Of a stretch of DNA of 64,000 nt, positions 25,398 through 34,831 are shown piece after piece. The stretch lies in the NCBI GenBank assembly GCA_049568075.1, contig CP144911.1; one strand, written 5' to 3'. Position 1 is the first letter of the stretch, and each line of letters opens with the position of its first letter. The position numbers and the translations under genes are program-made. The notes beneath the pieces are model-generated. The model had not been told where the DNA came from. It did not search any database and saw only the letters and a program-made list of their open reading frames with translations. This DNA is from Gottfriedia sp049568075 (GTDB lineage: Bacteria > Bacillota > Bacilli > Bacillales > Bacillaceae_G).

Positions 25398-26257
25398 TAT
25401 TGCAAGACACCCCCTTGATGTAAGTTAAGGATTGTAAATAGTTTTGAACGTAATTCTAATCGTGAAATGACTGCATCAAGCTGACCATGATTCATTAAGA
25501 ATTCAGCAGTTTGGAAGTCTTCAGGTAATTCTTCACGGATCGTTTGCTCAATAATACGTCTACCAGCAAAACCAATTAAAGCACCAGGCTCAGCAAAGTT
25601 AAAATCGCCTAAAGAAGCGAAACTAGCAGATACTCCACCTGTAGTTGGATTTGTCATAATAGAAATAGCTAAATAACCTAGCTCGCTATGCTTTTTAAGC
25701 GCAGCACTAGTTTTTGCCATTTGCATTAAACTTAAAATACCTTCCTGCATACGAGCCCCGCCAGATGCAGTAAAAATAATAAATGGTGAACCGTCAGATG
25801 AAGCTCGCTCAACTGCACGAGTTATTTTCTCTCCGACAACAGATCCCATGCTTCCCATTCGGAATCTAGCATCCATAACTGCAATTACAACAGGAATTCC
25901 GTCGATTTTTCCTTTTCCTGTAACAATCGCCTCGTTAAGCTCTGTTTTTTTACGGTCCCCTTCAAGCTTCTCTATGTAATCAGGGAAGTGTAAAGGATTT
26001 GCAGAAACCATATTTTGATCAAACTCTTCAAAAGTATCTTCATCAATTAAGCTTTCGATTCTTTCGAATGCTGTCATTTGATGGTGATATCCACAACTAT
26101 TACAAACTTTTAGGTTTTTTATTAATTCTTTTGTAATACTAATTTTTTTACATTTAGGACATTTTGTCATAACACCGTCAGGTAAATCTTGTCTCATTAC
26201 TTCTGAAGGTATAGATGCATATTTTTTCTTTTTGGAAAATAAGTCTTTGATTTGCAA
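25397..26257 (-). CDS. accD: Acetyl-CoA carboxylase carboxyltransferase subunit beta
   Basis: Beta subunit of the carboxyltransferase. The 286-aa protein has an N-terminal zinc ribbon (CPKCKK and CNSCGYHH around residues 34-60) and the carboxyltransferase core with FTASGGARMQEG and SFASLGDFNFAEPGALIGF. The start is a TTG (26257) behind AGGAGG. It is first in the accDA pair. A SigA-type promoter lies at 26328-26301 and a FapR-type palindrome covers the predicted start point. Confidence 0.95.
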   Translation of the reverse strand: MQIKDLFSKKKKYASIPSEVMRQDLPDGVMTKCPKCKKISITKELIKNLKVCNSCGYHHQMTAFERIESLIDEDTFEEFDQNMVSANPLHFPDYIEKLEGDRKKTELNEAIVTGKGKIDGIPVVIAVMDARFRMGSMGSVVGEKITRAVERASSDGSPFIIFTASGGARMQEGILSLMQMAKTSAALKKHSELGYLAISIMTNPTTGGVSASFASLGDFNFAEPGALIGFAGRRIIEQTIREELPEDFQTAEFLMNHGQLDAVISRLELRSKLFTILNLHQGGVLQ

Positions 26258-26277
26258 CCTAATTCCTCCTAACTTTT

Positions 26278-26294
26278 TTAGTACTAAATACTAA
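26278..26294 (-). promoter_or_regulatory. FapR-type operator at accDA
   Basis: TTAGTATTTAGTACTAA (minus strand): TTAGTA and TACTAA arms with a 5-bp centre, matching my recollection of the 17-bp FapR box (TTAGTAcctaGTACTAA type). It overlaps the predicted transcription start of accDA, a position expected for repression. Confidence 0.6.
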
Positions 26295-26300
26295 TAGGAT

Positions 26301-26328
26301 ACTATAAATGTTATACACTTTTTGTTAA
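26301..26328 (-). promoter_or_regulatory. accDA promoter
   Basis: Minus strand -35 TTAACA (26328-26323), 16-bp spacer, -10 TATAGT (26306-26301). About 45 bp before the accD start. Confidence 0.6.
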
Positions 26329-26488
26329 CATTTGTCGATAAAATTCAGCTAAATTTCGTCATTTCAACTATTTAACCAACTTGAAATTTGTAGAAAATCT
26401 TAAAAACTAATTTATACATTTTTCATGAAATTCCTTTAATTTCCAACAATCCCTGCGCTTTTTTACCACATCTAAGTATTATATCAGA

Positions 26489-26538
26489 TAAAAAAGGATA
26501 GTACTACATTACTTAATTTTAGTATTGTAATACTATCC
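26489..26538 (-). terminator. ytsJ terminator
   Basis: Stem GGATAGTA/TACTATCC (26538-26531 with 26503-26496), extended by TACA/TGTA, then TTTTTT on the minus strand. Confidence 0.8.
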
Positions 26539-26566
26539 CCATTAATATTGATATCTGGTAATAAAA

Positions 26567-27799
26567 CTATTTAATTAAAGCTAGTTTTTTTGTTTTTTCT
26601 TCGATTTCTTTCGGATCAACATTCAGTCTCGCAACCCCTGTTTCCATTGCAGCTTTTGCCACACTAGCAGCTACTTTTGGAGCCACTCGAGGATCAAATG
26701 GTGCTGGAATAATAAAATCTGGAGATAGATCAGCTTCACTTACTAAACTTGCAATCGCATTTACTGCAGCAATTTTCATCTCTTCATTAATATGTGTAGC
26801 ACGAACATCTAATGCTCCACGGAAAATTCCTGGGAATGCAAGAACGTTATTTACTTGGTTAGGATAATCACTTCGACCAGTACCAATTACTAAAGCCCCT
26901 GCTTCTTTTGCATCTTCAGGCATAATTTCTGGATCTGGATTAGCCATTGCAAAAATAATAGGATTTTCATTCATTGAACGGACCATTTCTTGAGTTACTG
27001 CTCCTTTTACAGAAACCCCAATAAATACATCTGCCCCTTCAAGTACTTCTTTAAGGCTACCTTGAATTTTATCTTTATTAGTGTATTTTGCAACTTCATT
27101 TTTAACGGTATTCATACCATTTGGACGCCCTTCATAAATCGCGCCTTTTGTATCACACATAATAATTTGGCGAACACCAAAACGATATAATAATTTTAAA
27201 ATAGCAATACCTGCAGCTCCTGCACCATTTAGGACCACTTTAATATCAGCCATATTTTTATTCACTATTTTTAAAGCATTAACTAAACCTGCAAGTGTAA
27301 CGATAGCCGTTCCATGTTGATCATCATGGAATATTGGAATATTTGTTTCACGCTTTAAGCGCTCTTCTATTATAAAGCAGTTTGGAGCTGCAATATCTTC
27401 TAAATTAATTCCACCAAATGTAGGTTCTAACAATTTTACTGTTTGAATGATTTGCTCTACATCTTGCGTATTTAAGCAGATTGGAAATGCATCAACACCA
27501 GCAAAGCTTTTAAATAACGCAGCTTTACCTTCCATTACAGGTAATGCAGCTTCTGGTCCAATATTACCTAGTCCAAGTACGGCAGATCCATCCGAAACTA
27601 CACCAACCATATTACCTTTCATTGTGTATTCATATACTCTGCTTTTTTCTTCGTAAATTTCTTTACACGGCTCGGCAACACCTGGTGAGTACGCTAAACT
27701 TAGTTCTTTAGCATTTGTAACTGGCACCTTAGAAACTGTTTCTAATTTACCTTGATGTACTCTATGCATATGTAATGCTTCTTCACTTAATAATGACAA
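26567..27799 (-). CDS. ytsJ: NADP-dependent malic enzyme YtsJ
   Basis: YtsJ decarboxylates malate to pyruvate. TTG 27799 gives 410 aa starting (M)SLLSEEALHMH, aligning with the usual MSLREEALHLH start, and GGGAG lies 9 nt before it. An upstream GTG at 27808 sits almost on the ribosome site. Motifs: LAYSPGVAEPC, the metal and catalytic segment FHDDQHGTAIVT, and the nucleotide site NGAGAAGIAILKLL. In B. subtilis YtsJ is the main NADP-linked malic enzyme. It lies between dnaE and accD as there. Confidence 0.93.
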   Translation of the reverse strand: MSLLSEEALHMHRVHQGKLETVSKVPVTNAKELSLAYSPGVAEPCKEIYEEKSRVYEYTMKGNMVGVVSDGSAVLGLGNIGPEAALPVMEGKAALFKSFAGVDAFPICLNTQDVEQIIQTVKLLEPTFGGINLEDIAAPNCFIIEERLKRETNIPIFHDDQHGTAIVTLAGLVNALKIVNKNMADIKVVLNGAGAAGIAILKLLYRFGVRQIIMCDTKGAIYEGRPNGMNTVKNEVAKYTNKDKIQGSLKEVLEGADVFIGVSVKGAVTQEMVRSMNENPIIFAMANPDPEIMPEDAKEAGALVIGTGRSDYPNQVNNVLAFPGIFRGALDVRATHINEEMKIAAVNAIASLVSEADLSPDFIIPAPFDPRVAPKVAASVAKAAMETGVARLNVDPKEIEEKTKKLALIK

Positions 27800-27937
27800 A
27801 CTATTCACTCTCCCTAATGTTGACGAGTTGACTTTTCAACTGTATATTTCTTAGTGATTTTCTCTTTAAAAGGTAAAATTTTCTTTTTGTATGATATCAC
27901 ATGTATATTACATAATAAATAGTTTAGAGAAGAATGT

Positions 27938-30900
27938 CTATTTCTTTAATACAACATTTGCATCCCCGACAATATTTCTTAACATCGAAAGACAATTCAC
28001 AGAAGGATTCACATAATATTGTTCAGATAATTGAACAGCTTTTTTATTTTCTTCATAGTAAAGCACAACTTTCGCATGCCCTTTAAACTTAGAAATCGTT
28101 TGCTGTATTGTGTAGGAAATATTTTTATTAGTATGTCCCGTTATTTTAATAAATAAAGTATACTTCTTTTGGTCGTTTATTTCTTCCATTTCTTCGATTG
28201 TAAGGACTTCATTTATTATTAATTGTTTTCTTTCATCCCGTTCATCAACTTTTGCTTTAACTACAACTACTTCTTTTTCTTTTAACTTATGACGGTATTT
28301 TTCAAATGTAGTTGGAAATACAACACCATCAATTGATGTACTTAAATCTTCAACTTGAATAAAAGCCATATGCTGTTGTTTTTTTGTTTTTGTAATCCTT
28401 AAATCCTTAATATAGACAAACAGTAGATGCTCAGTATCTTTCTTCATCATAATTGATGAAATAGTCCCGGCATCACTTTCATTAAGCAACTTCTCGTATT
28501 GACTAATCGGATGTCCTGATAAATAAGTACCTAAAGCCTGTTTTTCAAGTTCAAGCTTAATTGAAATTTTCATTGGCTCTACTTTCATAATTTCTGGTTT
28601 AGGCACAAAATCTTCATCAAGAAATAAATCAAATTGATCTTCATTTTCAGGTCTTACTATATCCACGTAATCAAAAATCATATCAATATTTGCTAAAAGT
28701 GTTGCACGGTCGAGCTCAAACTCATCAAAGCATCCCGAAAAAATTAAATTTTCTATACTTTTTCGGTTTAATGCTTTTGGTGAAATTTTAATGCACACTT
28801 CAAAAAAATCTTTATATGGTCGCTTTTGTAGAATTTCTCTTACAGTTGCCATTCCTATATTTTTAATAGCTAATAAACTATATCGAATACCATTTCCTTC
28901 AACTACAAATGCATATTGACTTTTATTGATTGAAGGTGGATAGATTGGGATCCCTTTCAATTTCGCTTCACCAATATAATTTGATACTTTCTCTTCACTT
29001 CCTATAAAACTCGATAAAAGCGCTGCATAAAATTCTAGAGGAAAATTCGCCTTTAAATAGGCTAGTTGATACGCAATCATACTATACGCAACAGCATGAC
29101 TTCTATTAAATCCATAGTTAGCAAATTGAACAATTAAATCGTATACTTCATTTGCAACTTGTTCATCATAACCTTTAGCTATTGCACCTTCTACAAAATG
29201 AATTCTTTCTTTGTCTAAAACTTCCTTCTTCTTTTTACTTACAGCTCTTCGAAGTAAATCAGCTTCACTTAACGTAAATCCTGAGAGAGTTGAAGCAATT
29301 TGCATGATTTGCTCTTGATAGATGATTACGCCATATGTTGGTTTTAATATTTTTTCTAAAACTGGATGAGGATACGTAACCATCTCTAATCCATGTTTAT
29401 ATTGAATAAATCTAGGGATTTGCTCCATTGGACCCGGACGATATAACGCGTTTACAGCCACTATATCTTCAAACTGATTAGGCTGTAATTGCTGTAGTAC
29501 TCTTCTCATCCCTGATGATTCTAGCTGAAATACACCTGAGGTATCTCCTTTACTAAGAATTTCAAATGTTTTTAGATCTTGTAACGGAATTTCTTCCAAA
29601 TTAATTACTTCACCTTTTGCTTCATAAATTAATCGACAGACCTCTTCCAATAAACTTAAGTTACGTAGTCCAAGAAAGTCCATCTTTACTAATCCAAGCT
29701 CTTCAAGGATTTCAGCAGGATATTGTGTTAAAAACACTCCATGATTCCCCTCTTGTAATGGGACAACATTTGTTAACGGAAGTTCAGAAATAATAACACC
29801 TGCTGCATGGATGCTTGTATGACGAGGTAATCCTTCAACTTGGCAAGCTACCTCAAATATCCTTTTATGAATACCAGAATGTTCAACATGACTTTTAAAT
29901 GCTTTTGATTGCTCATAGACATCTTTTAATCCTAGTGATGATGATGGTATTAACTTCGAATACCGATCTATTTCAGTTGGCGTAAGCCCCATTACCCTGG
30001 CAATATCTCGAATGGCCGCTTTTGCTCCTAATGTTCCAAATGAAATAATTTGTGCAACATGCACATCACCATATTTTGCAGCGACATAATCAATCATTTC
30101 ATCTCGTCGATGATCTGGAAAGTCAATATCAATATCTGGCATTGTAATTCTTTCTTCATTTAAAAATCGTTCAAATAGTAAATTATAATGTATTGGGTCT
30201 ACATTCGTAATTTTTAATACATAAGCCACTAAAGACCCCGCGGCGGAACCACGTCCTGGTCCAACAAATATCCCTTGTTCAAGTGCATATTTAATAAAGT
30301 CCCAAACAATGAGGAAGTAATCATTAAATCCCATCTTATTGATTGTATTTAACTCAAATTCTAATCTTTGTTTAAGTTCATCATTTATTTCCCCGTACCG
30401 CTCAATCATGCCATTTTCACAAACCATTTTTAAGTATTCCACTGTTGAATATTCATCAGGTACTGGATACTTAGGCAATAATGGCTGATGAAAAGGAATC
30501 GTTACATTACATAGATTTGAAATATGTATAGTGTTTTGAAATGCTTCTTCTTCATCAGAAAACAACTTCAATAATTCGGCTTTTGATTTATAATAATATT
30601 CGTTCGAATGTAATCTTGGTCTTGATTCGTCCGATAACTTAGTACCATTTTTAACTGAAAATAATGCATCTTGAATAAGTGCATCCTCTTTTTCAATATA
30701 TCGAACATCATTTGTAACAACTAAACTGATGTTTGTTTCTTTTTGTACTTGTTTGATTAATGGATATAGCGAACGATTTTCAGGTAAACCGTGATCTTGA
30801 ATACTGACAAAAAAGTGATCGAAAATTGATTGATACTCTTTTACATGAACAATAGCTCTTTCGATTTCTCCATTCAATAGTAAGTTTTCAATTTCTCCCT

Positions 30901-31279
30901 CGATTCCTGGTGTAATAGCAATCACGCCGTTACTATATGCCGATAACCACTTTTTAGGAATTCCTTCTGGTGATTTTGTCCCTATTATACTTGTAAGTTT
31001 TAAAAGGTTTTGATAGCCAATCAAATCTTTCGCAAGTAATATCAACGGATAAGACTGATGTTCATCCATTAAAATTGAGATTTTCAGCCCAATAATTGGC
31101 TTAATCCCTGCTTTTTTACACGCATGATAAAAAGGAATTACCCCGTACATGACATTTTCATCTGCAATAGCAAGCGCAGGATGTCCTTCTCTAACAGCAG
31201 CATTAATTAATTCATCTATTTTACATACGCTTTGCAATAAACTATAAGAACTTTGAACTTGCAAATGAACAAAACTCAT
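27938..31279 (-). CDS. dnaE: DNA polymerase III subunit alpha (DnaE)
   Basis: DnaE is the second replicative polymerase of Firmicutes, extending RNA primers before hand-over to PolC. The 1113-aa protein has an N-terminal PHP domain (about 1-210, starting FVHLQVQSSYSLLQS), the catalytic palm with MPDIDIDFPDHRR, fingers with GRGSAAGSLVAYVL, a helix-hairpin-helix region, and a C-terminal OB fold (about 965-1050). No exonuclease insertion is present. The start follows AAGGAGG. It is divergent from ytrH. Confidence 0.95.
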   Translation of the reverse strand: MSFVHLQVQSSYSLLQSVCKIDELINAAVREGHPALAIADENVMYGVIPFYHACKKAGIKPIIGLKISILMDEHQSYPLILLAKDLIGYQNLLKLTSIIGTKSPEGIPKKWLSAYSNGVIAITPGIEGEIENLLLNGEIERAIVHVKEYQSIFDHFFVSIQDHGLPENRSLYPLIKQVQKETNISLVVTNDVRYIEKEDALIQDALFSVKNGTKLSDESRPRLHSNEYYYKSKAELLKLFSDEEEAFQNTIHISNLCNVTIPFHQPLLPKYPVPDEYSTVEYLKMVCENGMIERYGEINDELKQRLEFELNTINKMGFNDYFLIVWDFIKYALEQGIFVGPGRGSAAGSLVAYVLKITNVDPIHYNLLFERFLNEERITMPDIDIDFPDHRRDEMIDYVAAKYGDVHVAQIISFGTLGAKAAIRDIARVMGLTPTEIDRYSKLIPSSSLGLKDVYEQSKAFKSHVEHSGIHKRIFEVACQVEGLPRHTSIHAAGVIISELPLTNVVPLQEGNHGVFLTQYPAEILEELGLVKMDFLGLRNLSLLEEVCRLIYEAKGEVINLEEIPLQDLKTFEILSKGDTSGVFQLESSGMRRVLQQLQPNQFEDIVAVNALYRPGPMEQIPRFIQYKHGLEMVTYPHPVLEKILKPTYGVIIYQEQIMQIASTLSGFTLSEADLLRRAVSKKKKEVLDKERIHFVEGAIAKGYDEQVANEVYDLIVQFANYGFNRSHAVAYSMIAYQLAYLKANFPLEFYAALLSSFIGSEEKVSNYIGEAKLKGIPIYPPSINKSQYAFVVEGNGIRYSLLAIKNIGMATVREILQKRPYKDFFEVCIKISPKALNRKSIENLIFSGCFDEFELDRATLLANIDMIFDYVDIVRPENEDQFDLFLDEDFVPKPEIMKVEPMKISIKLELEKQALGTYLSGHPISQYEKLLNESDAGTISSIMMKKDTEHLLFVYIKDLRITKTKKQQHMAFIQVEDLSTSIDGVVFPTTFEKYRHKLKEKEVVVVKAKVDERDERKQLIINEVLTIEEMEEINDQKKYTLFIKITGHTNKNISYTIQQTISKFKGHAKVVLYYEENKKAVQLSEQYYVNPSVNCLSMLRNIVGDANVVLKK

Positions 31280-31401
31280 CTACATTCCTCCTTACCATCT
31301 TTCAATATAGTCTATTCTATCACAAAACACGAACTTACATTCTATTTTTGTTCGTGAAAATCAAAACAAATCATTTATTTTAAACTTACTTTAATACTCA
31401 T

Positions 31402-31409
31402 CATACACA
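31402..31409 (+). promoter_or_regulatory. possible SigE -10 for ytrHI
   Basis: CATACACA resembles the SigE -10 (CATACAAT) and lies 43 bp before the ytrH start. No firm -35 was found. ytrH is a mother-cell gene in B. subtilis, so SigE is expected. Confidence 0.3.
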
Positions 31410-31451
31410 TAACACTTTGTCCATATATATGAATTGAGGGAGTGAGGACAA

Positions 31452-31787
31452 TTGGAGCTTAAGTTGCCATTTATACCAGCATTAATTTCAATGTATTTTA
31501 TTTCACTAGGAATCATAATAGGTGGATCGATCATTGGCTCAATCGGTTACTACGTCATTGGACAGCCACCACTTAGCAGCATGTATGATTTATCAATGAA
31601 GTTACGAATTTGGGCAATTGTTGGGGCGATTGGCGGAACATTTGATACATTCTATAGTTTTGAAAAAGGATTGTTTGAAGGAGAAACAATCGAATTCATT
31701 AAGCAAATTTTCATGATTATAGCCGCCATGGGAGGAACTCATACAGGTACAATCATTATCCAATGGTTTACAGGAGAACATGTTTAA
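31452..31787 (+). CDS. ytrH: Sporulation membrane protein YtrH
   Basis: A 111-aa membrane protein with about three helices (about 9-37, 50-65 and 84-105) and the family segments GGSIIGSIGYYVIGQPP and GGTFDTFYSFEKGLFEG. The start is TTG 31452 behind GGGAG. YtrH is a SigE-dependent sporulation protein in B. subtilis. Its stop overlaps the ytrI start (TAATG), so the two are translationally coupled. Confidence 0.88.
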   Translation: MELKLPFIPALISMYFISLGIIIGGSIIGSIGYYVIGQPPLSSMYDLSMKLRIWAIVGAIGGTFDTFYSFEKGLFEGETIEFIKQIFMIIAAMGGTHTGTIIIQWFTGEHV

Positions 31788-32290
31788 TGAAAGCTCCTCC
31801 AGAACAACTCTCCCACGCTTGGGCTAAATTTTTTGTAGGCATTTTTTTCGGGTTTATCATTAGTTGGCTTGTCTTTATTTATTTTTATGGTGTGACAGAA
31901 GAAGAACAAGTAAAACAAATATCTGAATTGAAAATGCTCAATAAACAATATTTAAGAGATAAAAATATATTTATTGAAAATATGGAGCGTATGAACAAGG
32001 AGAAGAAACGAAATTTAACAGTGCAAGATATCAAAGTGACAATTTTAAATTACAAACAATACAATTTAAATGCCTTTACTAATAATCAACTAATTACTGA
32101 TGTAAAGGATGACCTAAGTAATTTACTGACTCAAGATATAAAAAGTGTTTCCCAAAATCGGGAATTATTAAGACGTGCGATCGAAAACAAAGTTTATATT
32201 AAAGATGATCGACGATTTAAACTTGAAATAGATACAATCTACTTTGATACCGTATTAGAAATCACATTAAAAATAAAAAGCACAAAATAA
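31787..32290 (+). CDS. ytrI: Sporulation membrane protein YtrI
   Basis: A 167-aa protein with one N-terminal membrane helix (about 15-36), then a charged, helical, probably coiled-coil stretch and a C-terminal strand-rich part. ATG 31787 overlaps the ytrH stop; an upstream in-frame ATG at 31763 lies inside ytrH and lacks support. YtrI is the usual partner of YtrH and is needed for normal sporulation in B. subtilis; its mechanism is unknown. Confidence 0.85.
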   Translation: MKAPPEQLSHAWAKFFVGIFFGFIISWLVFIYFYGVTEEEQVKQISELKMLNKQYLRDKNIFIENMERMNKEKKRNLTVQDIKVTILNYKQYNLNAFTNNQLITDVKDDLSNLLTQDIKSVSQNRELLRRAIENKVYIKDDRRFKLEIDTIYFDTVLEITLKIKSTK

Positions 32291-32321
32291 ATGAGAGGCT
32301 AGTATTCGATTAGCCTCTCAT
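32291..32321. terminator. bidirectional terminator ytrI / nrnA
   Basis: Perfect 11-bp stem ATGAGAGGCTA/TAGCCTCTCAT (32291-32301 with 32311-32321) between convergent genes, starting directly after the ytrI stop. Confidence 0.85.
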
Positions 32322-32336
32322 TTATATTTTTAAAAC

Positions 32337-33278
32337 TTATTTTTCTTCCCTACAAACCTTTTTTAATTCTTCCACTACTTTTTCTGCTTCTTCCCATGAG
32401 AAGACTTTCGCTCCAGATGCAAGCGGATGTCCACCCCCGTTAAACATAGCAGCTACTCCATTTATAACTGGTCCTTTTGAACGTAGACGTACTCGAATTA
32501 AATCCTCTTCTTCTAAAAAGATAACCCAAGCTTTTACCCCTTTTATATGTCCAAGTGAACTTACTGCCAATGAAGCTTGTTCCGAGTTTACATTGTATTC
32601 ATCCATTAGAGCCTTTGTCATGTTTATATGACCGACTCCCTCTTCTGTTAGTTTAAAATTTTGAAGAACATATCCATTTAAATGAGCCATCTCAATTGAT
32701 GTTTCGTACATATTGTCATATATTTCATTAATAGAAAAATCCTTTTTTATCAAATTACTAGCTGCATGAAAAGTTCTTTCTGTTGTACTTGGAAATAAGA
32801 ATCTTCCTGTATCTCCAATAATCCCCGCATAAATTAGTCTCGCAGCTTTGTCAGTTACGACTAATTGTTCATTACTACTCTCTGCCAGTTCAAAAATTAA
32901 CTCACTTGTTGAACTTGCAGTAGTATCTACATGCATAATGTCACCATATGGATCTACATTCGGATGATGGTCAATTTTAATCAGTTTCTTTCCAGTTGAA
33001 TATCTAGCATCATCTACACGTTCAGTATTTGCAGTGTCACAAACAATAACAAGTGCATCCTTATAGACTTCATCTGAAATTTCATCCATTTTATATAAAT
33101 ACTCTAGAGATTGTGGCAAATATCCTACTACATATACTTTTTTTGCAGGATAGCTTGCTTTAATCATCTCTGCTAAACCGCACTGTGAACCGATTGCATC
33201 TGGATCTGGGCGAACATGACGATGAATTATTATCGTATCAAACGAATGTATATCTTTTAAAATTTGTTCCTTCAACAT
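32337..33278 (-). CDS. nrnA: NanoRNase / pAp phosphatase NrnA
   Basis: NrnA (YtqI) degrades short oligoribonucleotides and also dephosphorylates pAp. The 313-aa protein is a DHH-DHHA1 enzyme: metal motifs HRHVRPDPDAIGS near 19-31, the Asp in VCDTANTERVDD, KIDHHPN (the DHH motif), GDTGRF, and the C-terminal GGGHPLASGA that binds substrate. The start follows AAAGGAG. It lies divergent from ytpI, as in B. subtilis. Confidence 0.95.
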   Translation of the reverse strand: MLKEQILKDIHSFDTIIIHRHVRPDPDAIGSQCGLAEMIKASYPAKKVYVVGYLPQSLEYLYKMDEISDEVYKDALVIVCDTANTERVDDARYSTGKKLIKIDHHPNVDPYGDIMHVDTTASSTSELIFELAESSNEQLVVTDKAARLIYAGIIGDTGRFLFPSTTERTFHAASNLIKKDFSINEIYDNMYETSIEMAHLNGYVLQNFKLTEEGVGHINMTKALMDEYNVNSEQASLAVSSLGHIKGVKAWVIFLEEEDLIRVRLRSKGPVINGVAAMFNGGGHPLASGAKVFSWEEAEKVVEELKKVCREEK

Positions 33279-33368
33279 TAAACTCTCCTTTATATGAAAA
33301 CTTTTGAAATATAGTTTCTATGACTGTAAAATAGAATTATGTATTAGTCATTGAAAGGTGGAAGCTAA

Positions 33369-33659
33369 GTGAATAGCATTGCAACAATTGTAATTATATC
33401 TTTTCTATTCTTCTTATTTTACGTTACCAAATTTTTCTTTACAAGCGAACTGTTAACAAAAAAAATTGCAGGATCACGTGCAAGATTAACTTTTGGATTA
33501 TTCTTATTGCTTTACGGTATAAACCAAATTGTAGCAAAGCTTGAATTAATAACAATTTGTGTCGGTATTGTGTTCATTCTATTTGGCGCGGCAAATCTAT
33601 ATCGTGGATACTTACAGAATAAGCATTATAAAGCAATTGAAAATAAACAAACTGTTTAA
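33369..33659 (+). CDS. ytpI: YtpI family membrane protein
   Basis: A 96-aa protein with about three membrane helices (about 3-25, 37-55 and 58-76) and a short basic cytosolic tail. The GTG start follows AGGTGG. Position next to nrnA and near ytoI, and its size and hydrophobic profile, match B. subtilis YtpI, whose function is unknown. Confidence 0.82.
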   Translation: MNSIATIVIISFLFFLFYVTKFFFTSELLTKKIAGSRARLTFGLFLLLYGINQIVAKLELITICVGIVFILFGAANLYRGYLQNKHYKAIENKQTV

Positions 33660-33692
33660 TCTTATAGTAATCTAGAAAGTGAGAAAACTTAC

Positions 33693-34706
33693 ATGATGAC
33701 TGAAGAACTATTTTCATCAAAATTTGATGAACTAGTAGAATTATCACATTCTAGTAATAAACTTCAAAAACTACTTACTTTTGCAGAAGAATTAGAGAAT
33801 CAAGAGGAATGGGGATATCTATATTACGTTAATATGGAATTAGCAGAAACTGCTTTTTCTATTGGTGAAATAGACTTATTTATTGATACCTTTTTGTGGT
33901 GTGTAGATTTATATGACCAAAACGAAGAACTTATCGAGCAAGAGCAGATCCTATGGCTGTACAAGTGGTTGTTAGAAATAATACCTCAGTCTCTCAGATT
34001 CTCGTTAGAAGAAATTCATCATTATTTCGAGGATTTTAAGAATCGTTTAGTGATTGCTAACTATTCTTTAAGACCTTATTTTCAAGCTCTATTTATAATG
34101 AACTTATATTTAAATCAAATTGATTACGCAAAACAAAACTATCAACTATATAAAAAATCTCCAAGGGATCATTTAAGTAATTGTGAAAAATGTGAAATGT
34201 ATGGTGAAATGATTTATTTACTAAAAACTGATCATCTTCAAGAAGCGTTAAATCTACAAAATAAAATAATGAATAGCTCAGTAGATTGTGACGAAGCTAT
34301 ACACAAATCCTATTCAAAATTACTGCTTCCTATATTAGTAGAAGGCAAAATAGATGAAGCATTAATTATTCAACAAAAAGCTTATTTTGTAACATACAAT
34401 CGCACAAAATACATTCCTGAACTAAGTGAACAAATGATTTTTTTAACTTTTTGTGATCCTGACAGGGCAATTGAATTGTTCTATAAACATGTTGATTTAT
34501 GTGATAATCTTTCGAATCTATCATATAAATTCGAGTTTTGGCTAGCAGCATTATTTATGGCGAAAAAATTAAAAATAAATGAAGATGAATTTATTTATGA
34601 CTTAAAGAAATTAGAGAAAATTGTATTTGACCTAGCAAAAGATTTTGATACTAGAAACGAAAATAATGAATTTGTTAATCGAGTTAATAAACTACTTTCG
34701 AATTAA
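33693..34706 (+). CDS. alpha-helical repeat protein of unknown function
   Basis: A 337-aa soluble, acidic, almost all-helical protein. Paired helices recur (for example NLYLNQIDYAKQNYQLYKK, DHLQEALNLQNKIM and GKIDEALIIQQKAYF), like TPR-type solenoids. One NCEKC pair of cysteines lies near 163-167. No signal or membrane segment is visible. The start is one of two adjacent ATGs behind a weak AGTGAG site. It follows ytpI by 33 bp, probably cotranscribed, and has two terminators downstream. No counterpart in this position of the B. subtilis map that I recall. Possibly a scaffold or regulator. Confidence 0.7.
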   Translation: MMTEELFSSKFDELVELSHSSNKLQKLLTFAEELENQEEWGYLYYVNMELAETAFSIGEIDLFIDTFLWCVDLYDQNEELIEQEQILWLYKWLLEIIPQSLRFSLEEIHHYFEDFKNRLVIANYSLRPYFQALFIMNLYLNQIDYAKQNYQLYKKSPRDHLSNCEKCEMYGEMIYLLKTDHLQEALNLQNKIMNSSVDCDEAIHKSYSKLLLPILVEGKIDEALIIQQKAYFVTYNRTKYIPELSEQMIFLTFCDPDRAIELFYKHVDLCDNLSNLSYKFEFWLAALFMAKKLKINEDEFIYDLKKLEKIVFDLAKDFDTRNENNEFVNRVNKLLSN

Positions 34707-34738
34707 AAATAAGGGATGATTTTTTCATAAACTTCAAA

Positions 34739-34766
34739 GGCGGGAATCGTTTCCTGCTTTTTTTTA
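34739..34766 (+). terminator. terminator of the helical-repeat gene
   Basis: About 8-bp stem GGCGGGAA/TTCCTGCT (34739-34746 with 34751-34758), followed by TTTTTTTT. Confidence 0.8.
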
Positions 34767-34780
34767 CGTAATTAAAAAAT

Positions 34781-34813
34781 AATGGAAGCCCTAATAGAGC
34801 TTCCATTATTTTT
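34781..34813. terminator. second, bidirectional terminator
   Basis: Perfect 9-bp stem AATGGAAGC/GCTTCCATT (34781-34789 with 34799-34807), T-rich on both strands, between the helical-repeat gene and ytoI. Confidence 0.8.
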
Positions 34814-34831
34814 AGAACTAAAAAATACATT

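Larger units (their letters stand above)
26258..26566. other. intergenic region ytsJ-accD
   Basis: About 309 bp. It contains the accDA promoter and FapR-type box (26278-26328), then AT-rich sequence without recognised features, then the ytsJ terminator (26489-26538). Confidence 0.6.
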
